This document shows positions 54,109 through 62,837 of a stretch of 64,000 bases of DNA, in pieces. The stretch is from contig CABJBK010000006.1 of NCBI GenBank assembly GCA_902363825.1, forward strand, positions 124,001 to 188,000, in the 5' to 3' direction. The stretch comes from Lachnospiraceae bacterium (GTDB lineage Bacteria; Bacillota; Clostridia; Lachnospirales; Lachnospiraceae). The stretch's first letter is position 1. Each line of letters starts with the position of its first letter. The notes below the pieces were generated by a model. It ran no database searches. It saw only the letters and a program-made list of their open reading frames with translations, and had not been told where the DNA came from. A program made the position numbers and the translations under genes.

Positions 54109-54900
54109 TTATTTTGTCATTTTCTGCTGGATCATCCACAGTTTCATCATCCATTTCTGCGGAAGTATCTTCGCTGCGACATGGCACATTTTCGCGTAAC
54201 TTCCCGGAATGGAACAGTCTTTTTTCTTCTTCACATCACGAAACGCCTGCTCTGCCATTTTTCCCGGATCTGCCATTCCGCGAAAGATATGGATCGTATG
54301 ATCCGCCCCGATATCCGCGCGCTCGAACAGCGCCGTATGCATCCAGCCCGGACAAACCGCCGTCACTGTGATGCCTCTTTGCTTTAATTCTACATTGAGT
54401 GCCCGCGAATAGTTGCGCACAAAAGCCTTTGACGCACTGTAAAGGTTCAGATACGGAAGCGGCAGAAAAGCTGCCAGCGAAGCGATATTTACAATGTGGC
54501 TTCCCTGTTCCATATACGGAATGCAGAAAAGTCCCATTGCTACGACCGCGTTGCAGTTTAATTCCAGCATATTGAGTGACTCTTCCACACCAAGTTCGTC
54601 ATAAGCACAAAATTTTGCGTAACCCGCATTGTTTACCAGAAATTGGATCTTTACCTTTTCCTGCTCCAACTTTTCCGCAAACGCCCTGCGTTCCACGGGA
54701 TTGGTCAGATCCATCGGGATCACGCAAATCCGGCTGCCAAACTCATCGCTCAGTTTCTGCAGTTTTTCTTTATTTCTGGCAACCGCCCAGATCTCATCCA
54801 CGGTATCCTCTTCCAGTAACAGACGTACAAATTCCTTTCCAAATCCACCGCTTGCGCCTGTTACGACCGCAATACTGCGCTTATTTTCACTTGCATCCAC
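54109..54900 (-). CDS. Short-chain dehydrogenase/reductase
   Basis: A 263-residue classical SDR. The cofactor motif is VVTGASGGFGKEF, followed by LVNNAGYAKF and the catalytic YSASKAF (Tyr/Lys) with a Ser upstream in IVNIASLAAF. The C-terminal ~40 residues are basic and hydrophobic (KMCHVAAKILPQKWMMKLWM), which resembles SDRs that sit at membranes and act on lipids or acyl substrates. The start is GTG, ten bases after AAAGGAG. It follows the CPBP protease gene by 15 bases. Confidence 0.86.
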   Translation of the reverse strand: MDASENKRSIAVVTGASGGFGKEFVRLLLEEDTVDEIWAVARNKEKLQKLSDEFGSRICVIPMDLTNPVERRAFAEKLEQEKVKIQFLVNNAGYAKFCAYDELGVEESLNMLELNCNAVVAMGLFCIPYMEQGSHIVNIASLAAFLPLPYLNLYSASKAFVRNYSRALNVELKQRGITVTAVCPGWMHTALFERADIGADHTIHIFRGMADPGKMAEQAFRDVKKKKDCSIPGSYAKMCHVAAKILPQKWMMKLWMIQQKMTK

Positions 54901-54915
54901 GCAGGACTCACTCCT

Positions 54916-55971
54916 TTACTCTTTTATATTTTTTCTCCTATACTCCCCTGCCAGCAGAAAGAATCCAAAGCAGAGACCGTTTAAGAGCAGTGATACCGGA
55001 AGATCACTCCATCTTACGACCTGATCCTCCAGAACATCCGCCGTAAATGTAGCGGTAATGATTGGGATCAGATTATTGTTCAGATAGTGCAGGCATACCG
55101 GCACCCAGATATTTTTCGTCTTCATATAGGCATAGCCAAAGAAGATCGCCAGGAAAATGCAGGTGATCTGCTGTGCAAAGATCATCTGAAGTCCCGTAGT
55201 CTGTGTATAATAAAACAGATCGATCGGCAGATGCCAGATGCCCCATGCCATACCAAGTAAGATCACGCCGCCTCTTAATCCGAATTTTTTCTGCATGACA
55301 GACTGTAAATAGTATCTCCATCCGTATTCTTCACCGAAAAACGCGATAAACACCAGGAAGTAATTGATCGGCAGTGAAATAATACTGATCCAGACCATCG
55401 GATCTTTAAATATCGCAAACCACTCTCCTGTATACTGCAGTCCCACGCCTTCAAACACACCGGATGCCGTAACGGAAACCACGGTTCGCGCAAAGTAAAG
55501 CGCGACAAATACGAGCACGACCAAAACTGCGCTTTTCCAGTTTCTTCTCGTCAGCCCCGCCTCCGCTCTTTTTTCTTTTCCTGCAACCGCAAGCAAAATT
55601 AATGCGACCACACTTCCAATGATCAGAATATACTGTGAGATCAGATTATAAACTGCGATCGTCATTCCCTGCAGCTCAATATCATCGACCGGTGCAAACA
55701 CCGACACCAACGCCAGGATCACAAGGATCGCCGTTGTCACAAGAACCGTGACAAAAAATCCAACCGGCAGTTTCTTCTCACGTTTATTCGTCACAAGCAG
55801 TCCAAGGATCACGCCCGCCGCCGGATATAACATCTGCGCTGTCGGAAACACGGACAGATCATAGCCCTTCCTGCTGCCGTACCACATGAAAAGTCCCATC
55901 AGATAGGTCAGCCCATAGGCAATCCCTATAAAGATGAGCAGTTTCGTTTTTTCTCTTTTTTGTTGTTCCAT
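54916..55971 (-). CDS. CPBP-family intramembrane metalloprotease
   Basis: A 351-residue polytopic protein of the CPBP/Abi family. The motif-1 glutamates are in FFGEEYGWRYYLQ, motif 2 is GIWHLPIDLFYY and motif 3 is VCLHYLNNNLIP, all in the C-terminal half after several helices. The preferred start is MEQQKREKTK, with GGAGG five bases upstream. The frame stays open for 40 more codons, into the upstream repeat element, where a GTG in hairpin 3 would begin MCGKRTLYF; that extension is judged spurious. The substrate is unknown. It is co-oriented with the SDR gene. Confidence 0.87.
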   Translation of the reverse strand: MEQQKREKTKLLIFIGIAYGLTYLMGLFMWYGSRKGYDLSVFPTAQMLYPAAGVILGLLVTNKREKKLPVGFFVTVLVTTAILVILALVSVFAPVDDIELQGMTIAVYNLISQYILIIGSVVALILLAVAGKEKRAEAGLTRRNWKSAVLVVLVFVALYFARTVVSVTASGVFEGVGLQYTGEWFAIFKDPMVWISIISLPINYFLVFIAFFGEEYGWRYYLQSVMQKKFGLRGGVILLGMAWGIWHLPIDLFYYTQTTGLQMIFAQQITCIFLAIFFGYAYMKTKNIWVPVCLHYLNNNLIPIITATFTADVLEDQVVRWSDLPVSLLLNGLCFGFFLLAGEYRRKNIKE

Positions 55972-56064
55972 TTTTTCCTCCATAACTCTTCCAGCATTTT
56001 TGCAATTCTTTTCTATTCTATCATATTCATTTTGTAAGAACAATTCCATTTTCTCATCGCCACT

Positions 56065-56199
56065 AAAATAAAGTGTGCGCTTACCGCACACTTTCGCGCG
56101 CGAGCGGTATGTTCAACATAAACTTCATCTCCGCGAGCTGCGCATCCCCGCGGAGCGTTTTTGAATCATAGGAAGGAATTTCCTATGATTCAAAAAAAG
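56065..56199 (-). repeat. Three-hairpin repeat element, copy 2
   Basis: Nearly base-for-base the same as 25911-26045, with the same hairpins at the same offsets. The region from hairpin 3 through hairpin 2 is identical. Differences cluster in the outer part of hairpin 1, where a T-T mismatch in copy 1 (26009/26037) is a G-C pair here (56163/56191), so structure is kept. It lies between the tRNA-Leu terminator and the CPBP protease gene, in the same orientation to its downstream gene as copy 1. Confidence 0.88.
56081..56119 (-). other. Candidate 12-codon leader ORF in repeat copy 2
   Basis: Same open frame as in copy 1 (MLNIPLARESVR, stop TAA) with GGAG nine bases upstream inside hairpin 2. 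It is unchanged between copies. Confidence 0.4.
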
Positions 56200-56232
56200 A
56201 GCCTCTCCCCACACTCTGGGATCAGCTCTCTT
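56192..56232 (-). terminator. Terminator after tRNA-Leu
   Basis: Hairpin with outer AGAGC / GCTCT and inner CCC / GGG pairs followed by seven T's on the minus strand. Confidence 0.75.
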
Positions 56233-56237
56233 ATGTC

Positions 56238-56317
56238 TGCGGGCAACAGGACTTGAACCTGCACGGTCTCCCACCAGAACCTAAATCTGGCGCGTCTGCC
56301 AATTCCGCCATGCCCGC
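56238..56317 (-). tRNA. tRNA-Leu (anticodon TAG)
   Basis: About 80 bases; acceptor GCGGGCA / TGCCCGC, discriminator A, anticodon loop TTTAGGT, rather short class II variable arm. Last of the cluster and separated from the others by a terminator-like hairpin. Confidence 0.93.
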
Positions 56318-56346
56318 TTATCTGAAAATATACTGTTATAAAGAAA

Positions 56347-56378
56347 AAATGACCAAAACCTTCTCAGATTCGGTCATG
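56347..56378 (-). terminator. Hairpin between tRNA-Lys and tRNA-Leu
   Basis: AATGACC / GGTCATT stem with further A/T pairs and a T6 tail on the minus strand. It may limit tRNA-Leu read-through. Confidence 0.65.
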
Positions 56379-56384
56379 TAGGAA

Positions 56385-56457
56385 TGAGACACGGGGGAGT
56401 CGAACCCCCGACAACTTGATTAAAAGTCAAGTGCTCTACCAACTGAGCTAGTATCCC
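56385..56457 (-). tRNA. tRNA-Lys (anticodon TTT)
   Basis: 73 bases, anticodon loop CTTTTAA, T-loop GGTTCGACTCC. The acceptor stem has one G-T pair (GGGATAC / GTGTCTC). Confidence 0.94.
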
Positions 56458-56477
56458 ATAATATAATTATAGTGAAA

Positions 56478-56549
56478 CTGGGCTAACCAGATTCGAACTG
56501 GTGAATGCAGGAGTCAAAGTCCTGTGCCTTACCGCTTGGCGATAGCCCA
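56478..56549 (-). tRNA. tRNA-Gln (anticodon TTG)
   Basis: 72 bases, anticodon loop CTTTGAC, acceptor TGGGCTA / TAGCCCA with discriminator G, as usual for Gln. Confidence 0.94.
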
Positions 56550-56590
56550 ACATTTTAATCGATGCTTAAAATCTCAACTATCGCATCAAG

Positions 56591-56664
56591 GGTGGATACA
56601 GGGATTCGAACCCTGGGCCTCCAGAGCCACAATCTGGCGCGCTAACCAACTGCGCTATACCCAC
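56591..56664 (-). tRNA. tRNA-His (anticodon GTG)
   Basis: About 74 bases, anticodon loop ATTGTGG, acceptor GTGGGTA / TATCCAC, discriminator C as expected for His. Confidence 0.93.
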
Positions 56665-56714
56665 CATATGACGACCATTTGGCCACTTTCTTCTTATTAA
56701 TAAGAAAAAAGAAA

Positions 56715-56788
<74 letters not shown>

Positions 56789-56823
56789 ATATAAAAATCT
56801 CCGCCATGAAAATCTCATAGCAA

Positions 56824-56894
56824 AGCGGGTGATGGGAATCGAACCCACGTATCCAGCTTGGAAGGCTGGTGTTCTACCATTGAACTACACCCGC
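56824..56894 (-). tRNA. tRNA-Gly (anticodon TCC)
   Basis: 71 bases, anticodon loop CTTCCAA, acceptor GCGGGTG / CACCCGC, discriminator T. Confidence 0.94.
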
Positions 56895-56900
56895 ATAACA

Positions 56901-56975
56901 TCGGGGTGACAGGATTCGAACCTGCGACCTCCTGGTCCCAAACCAGGCGCTCTAGCCAAGCTGAGCCACACCCCG
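56901..56975 (-). tRNA. tRNA-Pro (anticodon TGG)
   Basis: 75 bases, anticodon loop TTTGGGA, acceptor CGGGGTG / CACCCCG, discriminator A. First tRNA after the cluster promoter. Confidence 0.94.
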
Positions 56976-57038
56976 TCACACAAAAATGCTAATTGCAATT
57001 ATTTACTTTTTATCGTCCCTTGCCGTGACGCAAGACAT

Positions 57039-57067
57039 ATTATATCTCACCACCAAAAGGTTGTCAA
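57039..57067 (-). promoter_or_regulatory. Promoter of the tRNA cluster
   Basis: Perfect TTGACA, 17 bases, TATAAT, about 65 bases before tRNA-Pro. The -35 overlaps the last codons of yfcE. Confidence 0.88.
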
Positions 57068-57564
57068 CACCCTTTTTCATTTTTTTTCAAAAAATGTATC
57101 GAAAAATGCGCCTGCCCTGTTTTATCAATTTCCATCAGAATATAGGACGGCTGATGCCCCTCCTGCCTCGGATGGGAAAGGCTCCCCGGATTGAGTGCAA
57201 TGATGTCATCATCATAATCAATGACCGGGATATGCGTATGTCCGAACATCACGATATCCGCACCCTTGGACTTCGCCACGCTTTTGATATCCGCAAGTCC
57301 GGACTGCACATAATAGTAGTTTCCATGCGTAAGAAATACCTTATAATTTCCGATCAGTATCATTTTTTCCCGCTCCAGTCTGGAAAAAAAATCGCTGTTT
57401 CCGGCAACGATCTCAAGCGGACAGCCAGCCAGTTCCGCAATATAATCCTCGCATCCTTCCGCGTCTCCGAGGTGGATCAAAAGATCGATCGGCTGCTGTC
57501 TCTCCAGCGCGATTTCAAGATTCTTATGTTTTCTGTGGGTATCACTTACGATCAGTACTTTCAT
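57064..57564 (-). CDS. YfcE/MJ0936-type metallophosphoesterase
   Basis: A 166-residue calcineurin-like phosphodiesterase. Metal ligands are visible in VSDTHRKH, HLGDAEG, AGNSDFF, THGNYYYV and FGHTHIP. Small soluble enzymes of this kind hydrolyse phosphodiesters, but the natural substrate is unclear. It starts one base after the rdgB stop, a common pairing in Firmicutes. Confidence 0.9.
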   Translation of the reverse strand: MKVLIVSDTHRKHKNLEIALERQQPIDLLIHLGDAEGCEDYIAELAGCPLEIVAGNSDFFSRLEREKMILIGNYKVFLTHGNYYYVQSGLADIKSVAKSKGADIVMFGHTHIPVIDYDDDIIALNPGSLSHPRQEGHQPSYILMEIDKTGQAHFSIHFLKKNEKGC

Positions 57565-57565
57565 G

Positions 57566-58162
57566 CTATGCTTCCTTTTTCAGAACTTCTCTCATGGCAC
57601 GCAGTGCTTTTCCCCTGTGGCTCACTTCATTTTTCTTTTCCTCCGACAATTCTGCCGTAGAACATCCGTATTCATCTACATAAAAGATCGGATCATAACC
57701 AAAGCCATTGGTTCCCGCCGGCTTCTCTCCAATATAACCCTCGATCGTCTCCCGCACAACAAACTCCCGTTTATCCGGCAGCACTGCTGCGATCGCACAG
57801 ACGAAACGCGCGGTGCGGTCTTCTTTTTTCACGCCCGAAAGACGGTCTAACAACACCTGGTTTTTGATCTCATAGGAAGTATCCTCCCCCAGATAGCGCG
57901 CAGAATAAATACCAGGCTCCTTGTTCAGATAATCGATCTCAAGCCCCGAATCATCCGCGAGAACCACTGCGTCGGTATCTTCCGCCACCGCGCGCGCCTT
58001 TATCAACGCATTCTCCTCGAATGTTTTGCCATCCTCGTTGATCTCCTTGTCGATCCCTGCTTCTTTCATGGAAAGGATCTCCATTCCAAGATCGCTTAAG
58101 ATATCACGGATCTCCCTCATTTTATTTTTATTTCCAGTCGCAAAAATAATCTTATCTGCCAT
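57566..58162 (-). CDS. rdgB: XTP/dITP diphosphatase (RdgB/HAM1)
   Basis: House-cleaning nucleotide pyrophosphatase, 198 residues, that removes non-canonical purine nucleotides. Signature segments are IIFATGNKNKMREIRDIL, VLADDSGLEIDYLNKEPGIYSARYLG, GTNGFGYDPIFYV and VSHRGKALRAM. It precedes yfcE in the operon. Confidence 0.95.
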   Translation of the reverse strand: MADKIIFATGNKNKMREIRDILSDLGMEILSMKEAGIDKEINEDGKTFEENALIKARAVAEDTDAVVLADDSGLEIDYLNKEPGIYSARYLGEDTSYEIKNQVLLDRLSGVKKEDRTARFVCAIAAVLPDKREFVVRETIEGYIGEKPAGTNGFGYDPIFYVDEYGCSTAELSEEKKNEVSHRGKALRAMREVLKKEA

Positions 58163-58187
58163 TTTCTTTCCTTTCCCTTAAAATCCC

Positions 58188-59255
58188 TTAAAAACCTTCC
58201 TGAAACGCGCGCATGATCGCATTGTAAATTCCCTGTGCTGTCTGCCTTTGATATTCCGGCGAAGACAGGTTCTGTAATTCTGTCGCGTTTGTCATAAATC
58301 CGACTTCGATCAGCGCCACCGGCACCTCACTGTTTCGGATGATATAGATCTCATTTCCGTTTATGATACCACGGTTTCTGCTTCCGAGCGCTCCGGACAC
58401 TTCATCTACGCAGATCTGCGCCAGTTCCTTCGTTCCATGCCCGTTATCCTCTTTTAATTCGTCATACATGACGGCCGTACCATTTACACTCGATGTCTTT
58501 CCACTGACCGTAGAGTTGTTATGCACACTGATAAACAGATCCGCATCGGATTTATTCGCGAGTCCGACCCGGTCCTCAAAAGACGGATTGGTATCATCCA
58601 CCCTTGTATAATATACGCCGATCCTGCTGTCCGGATTTTCCTCAAAGATCTGTTTTAACTGCAGAACGATCGCAAGATCAATATCTTTCTCACACTGTCC
58701 GCCGATCGTCGCGCCCGGCATGTTTCCGCCATGTCCGGCATCGATCACCACTACCTTATCATAAATATCGTGCAACGGAATAAAATCAAGATACAGATAG
58801 CCATCCAAAAACGTAGGCTGAACCTCAAACACTTTATCCAATGTGATCTCGATAACGCCCTGTCCACCTTCACTTTCAAATGTCAGATTATCGATGTGGT
58901 CACTGCGTCCTATGATCGGACTGTGATACAGATAATCCGTTCCCGCACCCGGAAACATGATATCCACAGTCTGTGTCACATACTGATCCTGTATTGATAC
59001 CTGCTCCTGTGTCACTCCGTCCGGAAGTGTAATGCGAAGCTGCTGCGAAAAAGTGATCTCCTCCTCAGCCGCACCATCCGTGCTTCCGATCTCTACCATA
59101 TCCATATGCATCCCGGCATCTTCCTGTGACATCGTCTGCTCCTGCGCCGCCACCATCTTTTCATGAAAGCCGGGCAGATAAAACAATACAACACAGGTAA
59201 CTGCCATAAATAGTACCATAAAAATGGCCGCGATCTTAATGACCCGCTGTTCCAT
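58188..59255 (-). CDS. N-acetylmuramoyl-L-alanine amidase (Amidase_3)
   Basis: A 355-residue membrane-anchored cell-wall hydrolase. The N-terminal helix (IKIAAIFMVLFMAVTCVVLF) is followed by an AMIN-like beta domain (residues 75-165) and a zinc amidase domain with VIDAGHGG, the Glu in GGQCEKDIDL, FISVHNNST and VALIEVGFMTN. It cleaves the amide between muramic acid and the stem peptide. The start follows GGAGG by about ten bases; a 17-codon longer form is less likely. It follows the exported cysteine protease in the operon. Confidence 0.9.
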   Translation of the reverse strand: MEQRVIKIAAIFMVLFMAVTCVVLFYLPGFHEKMVAAQEQTMSQEDAGMHMDMVEIGSTDGAAEEEITFSQQLRITLPDGVTQEQVSIQDQYVTQTVDIMFPGAGTDYLYHSPIIGRSDHIDNLTFESEGGQGVIEITLDKVFEVQPTFLDGYLYLDFIPLHDIYDKVVVIDAGHGGNMPGATIGGQCEKDIDLAIVLQLKQIFEENPDSRIGVYYTRVDDTNPSFEDRVGLANKSDADLFISVHNNSTVSGKTSSVNGTAVMYDELKEDNGHGTKELAQICVDEVSGALGSRNRGIINGNEIYIIRNSEVPVALIEVGFMTNATELQNLSSPEYQRQTAQGIYNAIMRAFQEGF

Positions 59256-59272
59256 ATGTAAACCGCCTCCGA

Positions 59273-60985
59273 CTATTGCTGATTCCTGCCATATGCTTTG
59301 ATACACAGATTACAGTTCTGTCCGCTCTCCACATTTTCCCACGAATTTCCCTGTGCGCTGATGTATCCTTCTCCATCACTCAGATCCACGTTTTCTGTCG
59401 TCTCATCTGCCGCGTATTCAATCGCAAGCGGATGTACCGAGTCCGGCGTGGTAAGTTCCACTACCACTGCGAACCGCTCCCCTTCTTTTACCGTCACCGG
59501 CGTATCAAACGCTACCGTGTAATAACCGGCGCTTCCGAATTTTCCTTCCGCAACCGGCTGCCTTTCTGCCAGCGACGCGGTATCTGCAAAATCAGACACC
59601 ATATAAACACGATATTCCGTGTCCGTACCAAGCGCGTAAAAACCTGCCGCGCTGATATCCTCTGTCTTTTGCGCCGAAAATACATTTGCCCCGAAAATAT
59701 GACCGGAGTTAAACCCAAGCTGTCCAACCCATCCGCAGAGGTCTGACTGGTAAATGTCATCGTAATTATCGACATCCTCGATCCCGGTATACACCACATT
59801 ATGAATACCGATATTGGTATCATAATAGGAAACATAAAAGATCCCGTTATCCCCGAAATCATCTCCCCAGCTGTTCTGGCAGATAAACGCGCCGTCACCT
59901 TCCAGATCCACCGGGAAATTATCCTTTGAATAATTGTCATCCCATCCGATGATCACGACATCATGGTTCGGCTTCTCCTGTCCCATATAACAGTATGATT
60001 TTGTCTTACTGTTGTAAAACTCCGAATGGCTTTGTGAACTTTTTAACGCACTGTAAATGGACGTCTGTACGCCGCCATATTTAAATACGGCCTCTTTGAT
60101 CTTCTGGAAATCTTTACTTCCAATGATCTGTACCTCCTGCACATGCTTGACCGGCATCAGACTGTCATCGGATTTGTCATCTCCATACGGATCATCCTCC
60201 TCAAGCACCGGTCCCTGCCATGCGAGCAGATACGCCAGACTCATCGTGTAATCCCCGCCATAGTCCTGATTCAGCGCAAAACTGTTCTGAATACTCATAT
60301 GATCCGGGGAAAAGTCATAGGATTCCTCCGGCAGAAGTGAAGATTCCAGTGCCGTGAGCGAAGCAAACGCCCAGCATGTCCCATGATTTCCCTGATCCTT
60401 AACCCCCGGTGCGCGCAGCTTGTCCCTCAGATCATAGCTTGCCGGCACGATCGTCACATCGCTCGACTTGCCGCTTGCGGTAACTGCGGAATTTTCCTCC
60501 ATGTTCCAGGAATAGGTGTATCCCAGGCTGTCGGAAAGTGTCTCGAGCGGCACATAGTATTCCCCATCGATCTGACGCATTCCGGACGAAACTTCTTCTT
60601 TCTCACTGTTGACCGTGACCTCGTCCTTATTCAGCGGAAACGTCACTTCATTGGCGTATTTTTCAACCAGAAGCTCCGTTCCATGATAAATATGCGCACT
60701 GCAGTCAAAGCTGTCACGCAGTGTTTTCACAGGGATCATGAGATTTAAATTATCATCCATAAAAACATTCATATCCCTGCTGGTATAGGACTTCGCGTCC
60801 ACCAGAAGCGAAATCTCTTTCTGGTTTACGCTGTCCGCGATCAGCGGATTCCAGATCTCGGTCTGGATACTCGCCCCGCGAAAAGGCTCCACTTCCTCGT
60901 AAGCCTGATCGATATTATTAAATTTAAGTATCAATGCTCCCGCTAAAAAAGCGGTCAAAATCGCATATCTTCCCGAATAACGCAT
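59273..60985 (-). CDS. Exported papain-like (C1A) cysteine protease with lectin-like C-terminus
   Basis: A 570-residue protein with an N-terminal membrane segment (YAILTAFLAGALILKF). Residues ~55-165 resemble a copper-amine-oxidase N-terminal-like (stalk) domain. A C1A peptidase domain starts at YDLRDKLRAPGVKDQGNHGTCW, with oxyanion Gln about 198, catalytic C204, H341 (NHDVVIIGWDDNY) and N371 (QNSWGDDFGDNG). A C-terminal ~160-residue beta-rich region matches the lectin-like domain found in clostridial C1A proteases. Probably acts at the cell surface. It lies between the THUMP methyltransferase and amidase genes with gaps of a few bases. Confidence 0.88.
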   Translation of the reverse strand: MRYSGRYAILTAFLAGALILKFNNIDQAYEEVEPFRGASIQTEIWNPLIADSVNQKEISLLVDAKSYTSRDMNVFMDDNLNLMIPVKTLRDSFDCSAHIYHGTELLVEKYANEVTFPLNKDEVTVNSEKEEVSSGMRQIDGEYYVPLETLSDSLGYTYSWNMEENSAVTASGKSSDVTIVPASYDLRDKLRAPGVKDQGNHGTCWAFASLTALESSLLPEESYDFSPDHMSIQNSFALNQDYGGDYTMSLAYLLAWQGPVLEEDDPYGDDKSDDSLMPVKHVQEVQIIGSKDFQKIKEAVFKYGGVQTSIYSALKSSQSHSEFYNSKTKSYCYMGQEKPNHDVVIIGWDDNYSKDNFPVDLEGDGAFICQNSWGDDFGDNGIFYVSYYDTNIGIHNVVYTGIEDVDNYDDIYQSDLCGWVGQLGFNSGHIFGANVFSAQKTEDISAAGFYALGTDTEYRVYMVSDFADTASLAERQPVAEGKFGSAGYYTVAFDTPVTVKEGERFAVVVELTTPDSVHPLAIEYAADETTENVDLSDGEGYISAQGNSWENVESGQNCNLCIKAYGRNQQ

Positions 60986-60988
60986 TTA

Positions 60989-62137
60989 TTATTTCTTCCT
61001 TTTTGGCGGTTTCGGCCCCATAAACTGGTAAAAATAGGTTTTTAACATTCCATTGTATATCTTGCGGTTTTTATCTGCCTTACGCCCGATATATTTCTCG
61101 GTATCCTCATAACTTGTGATCATATACATGGACCAGGAATCGAGATTCCGGTATGCCTCCCCGATCTGTGTATACAGTTCCGGCAGATCTTTTTTATCCT
61201 CCAGACGCTCTCCATACGGCGGATTTGTCACAATAAATCCATATTTCTTTGGATGACGCAGCTCACTCACCTGGCGTTCCTGAAAATGGATCATATCCGC
61301 CACACCCGCGCGCTTTGCGTTCTCGCGTGCCGCCTTCACCACTTCTCCGTCAATATCATAACCCTGGATGTCAACAGAAACACTGGTATCTACCATCTCT
61401 TCCGCTTCCTCTACGGTCTCATACCACAACTTCCGGTCGATCAGATTTGTCCACTGCTCGGCAATAAATTCGCGGTGCATTCCCGGCGCGATATTCGCCG
61501 CCATCATCGCCGCCTCGATCGGAAACGTTCCACTTCCGCAGAACGGATCAACAAAAATCCGGTCGGCTTTCCACGGGGTCAGCATAAGCAGAGCCGCCGC
61601 CAGCGTCTCTGTGAGCGGTGCCTTACTCGTCATCGTACGGTATCCTCGTTTGTGTAACGATTCCCCGGAGGTATCCAGCGTGACCATTACCTCATCTTTT
61701 AATAAAAATACCCGGATCGGATATGCCGCTCCATCTTCCGGGAACCATTCCACCTCATATTCACGCTTCAGCCGCTCCACAACAGCCTTTTTTACGATCG
61801 ACTGTATATCGGAGGAACTGAATAATTTACTCTTGATGGAAGAGGCTTTTTTCACCCAGAATTTCGCATCCTTCGGCAGATACTCTTCCCAGGGCAGTGC
61901 CTTTACTCCTTCAAACAGCTCATCAAACGTAGTCGCGCGAAACCGGCCGACTAAAAGAAGTACACGTTCCGCCGTCCGCAGGAAAACATTTGCCCGGCAG
62001 ATTGCCTCCGCGTCTCCCTCAAAAGTTACTCTTCCATCCTCCACCTGCGTGATTTCATAGCCGAGATCATAAATTTCTCTCTTTAAAACTGCTTCTAATC
62101 CAAAGTGGCAGGGTGCCACCAGTTGATACATTTTCAT
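60989..62137 (-). CDS. THUMP-domain class I rRNA methyltransferase
   Basis: A 382-residue RNA methyltransferase of the RlmL-N/YpsC type. The N-terminal ferredoxin-like plus THUMP region (residues 1-160) precedes a Rossmann methyltransferase with DPFCGSGTFPIEAAMMA near residue 195 and the catalytic NPPYGERL near residue 290. Members methylate guanine N2 in 23S rRNA. The tail is basic (GPKPPKRKK). First gene of the run MTase-protease-amidase-rdgB-yfcE. Confidence 0.9.
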   Translation of the reverse strand: MKMYQLVAPCHFGLEAVLKREIYDLGYEITQVEDGRVTFEGDAEAICRANVFLRTAERVLLLVGRFRATTFDELFEGVKALPWEEYLPKDAKFWVKKASSIKSKLFSSSDIQSIVKKAVVERLKREYEVEWFPEDGAAYPIRVFLLKDEVMVTLDTSGESLHKRGYRTMTSKAPLTETLAAALLMLTPWKADRIFVDPFCGSGTFPIEAAMMAANIAPGMHREFIAEQWTNLIDRKLWYETVEEAEEMVDTSVSVDIQGYDIDGEVVKAARENAKRAGVADMIHFQERQVSELRHPKKYGFIVTNPPYGERLEDKKDLPELYTQIGEAYRNLDSWSMYMITSYEDTEKYIGRKADKNRKIYNGMLKTYFYQFMGPKPPKRKK

Positions 62138-62186
62138 TCATTTTCTCCATTTTTCCGTAAAATTCGTACATTTATCTAGCTTTATA

Positions 62187-62516
62187 TTATCTGTTCCGGC
62201 CCCGGCTGTCAATCGAATTTCTCTTTTCCAGATCATATACCGCTTTTATGCCTCCGATCAGCGTAAAAACCTCATTATTCCTGCGGTTCAAACGTCTCGC
62301 CGCCATGAGGCTCTCGCTTCCCCTCTCGCAGTAAAGGAGCAGTCTGCGCTCCGCTAAAAGTTCCTTTTCCCACTGTTCCATATCATCATACGGATAATTT
62401 TTTGCCCCCTTGATATGATATTTCCGGTACGCGTCCGCCGTCCGCAGATCCGCGATCAGAATATCCGTTCGGGGAAGCAGTTCATCGAGATCCTCCACAC
62501 CGATCATCTTTATCAT
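62187..62516 (-). CDS. Single-domain rhodanese-like protein
   Basis: A 109-residue rhodanese fold: DILIADLRTADAYRKYHIKG at the start, and the active-site loop LLYCERGSESLMAARRL with a cysteine near residue 73. It could carry persulfide sulfur. Ribosome site GGGGGT precedes the ATG. It is 49 bases upstream of the methyltransferase gene and may be transcribed with it. Confidence 0.85.
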   Translation of the reverse strand: MIKMIGVEDLDELLPRTDILIADLRTADAYRKYHIKGAKNYPYDDMEQWEKELLAERRLLLYCERGSESLMAARRLNRRNNEVFTLIGGIKAVYDLEKRNSIDSRGRNR

Positions 62517-62548
62517 CCCGTTACCCCCTTTTTGATCACAAAAGAATA

Positions 62549-62588
62549 TAAAAACAGGCTGCAGATGTGAATCTGTAACCTGTTCTTA
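62549..62588 (-). terminator. Terminator of the 56-aa spore gene
   Basis: Stem AACAGG-ACAGAT with its partner, interrupted by three unpaired bases, then a T-rich tail on the minus strand. Confidence 0.7.
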
Positions 62589-62631
62589 TTTATCCTATTC
62601 TTTTCATTGTCCCGATGTGACTGACTGCTTC

Positions 62632-62802
62632 CTAGCGATTTACATCTTTACAGTCAGAGCCGGCTTCATCCTCTGTTTTGTCCTGGCTCTTGTTCTTGGT
62701 GCTGTTCTCTTCAAAACCATTCTTCGCACGGTTGCTGCCAGTCATGTTACTTCCTGTAGTGTTAGTACTCTTATTTCTTGCATTTTCGCTGTTCTTTGCC
62801 AT
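62632..62802 (-). CDS. Small Asn/Lys/Ser-rich protein, probable spore gene
   Basis: A 56-codon gene from ATG (after AGGAGGG) to TAG. The protein starts MAKNSENARNKS, is rich in Asn, Lys, Ser, Thr and Glu, has no hydrophobic stretch and ends DEAGSDCKDVNR with a single cysteine. It should be disordered and soluble. It does not match the alpha/beta SASP family. A near-consensus sigma-G promoter lies 29 or so bases upstream of the ATG and a terminator follows, so it looks like a one-gene forespore unit. It probably belongs to the loose group of minor small spore proteins; function unknown. Confidence 0.72.
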   Translation of the reverse strand: MAKNSENARNKSTNTTGSNMTGSNRAKNGFEENSTKNKSQDKTEDEAGSDCKDVNR

Positions 62803-62837
62803 GATAAATCCCTCCTGAAAAATACTTACTACAGCGT

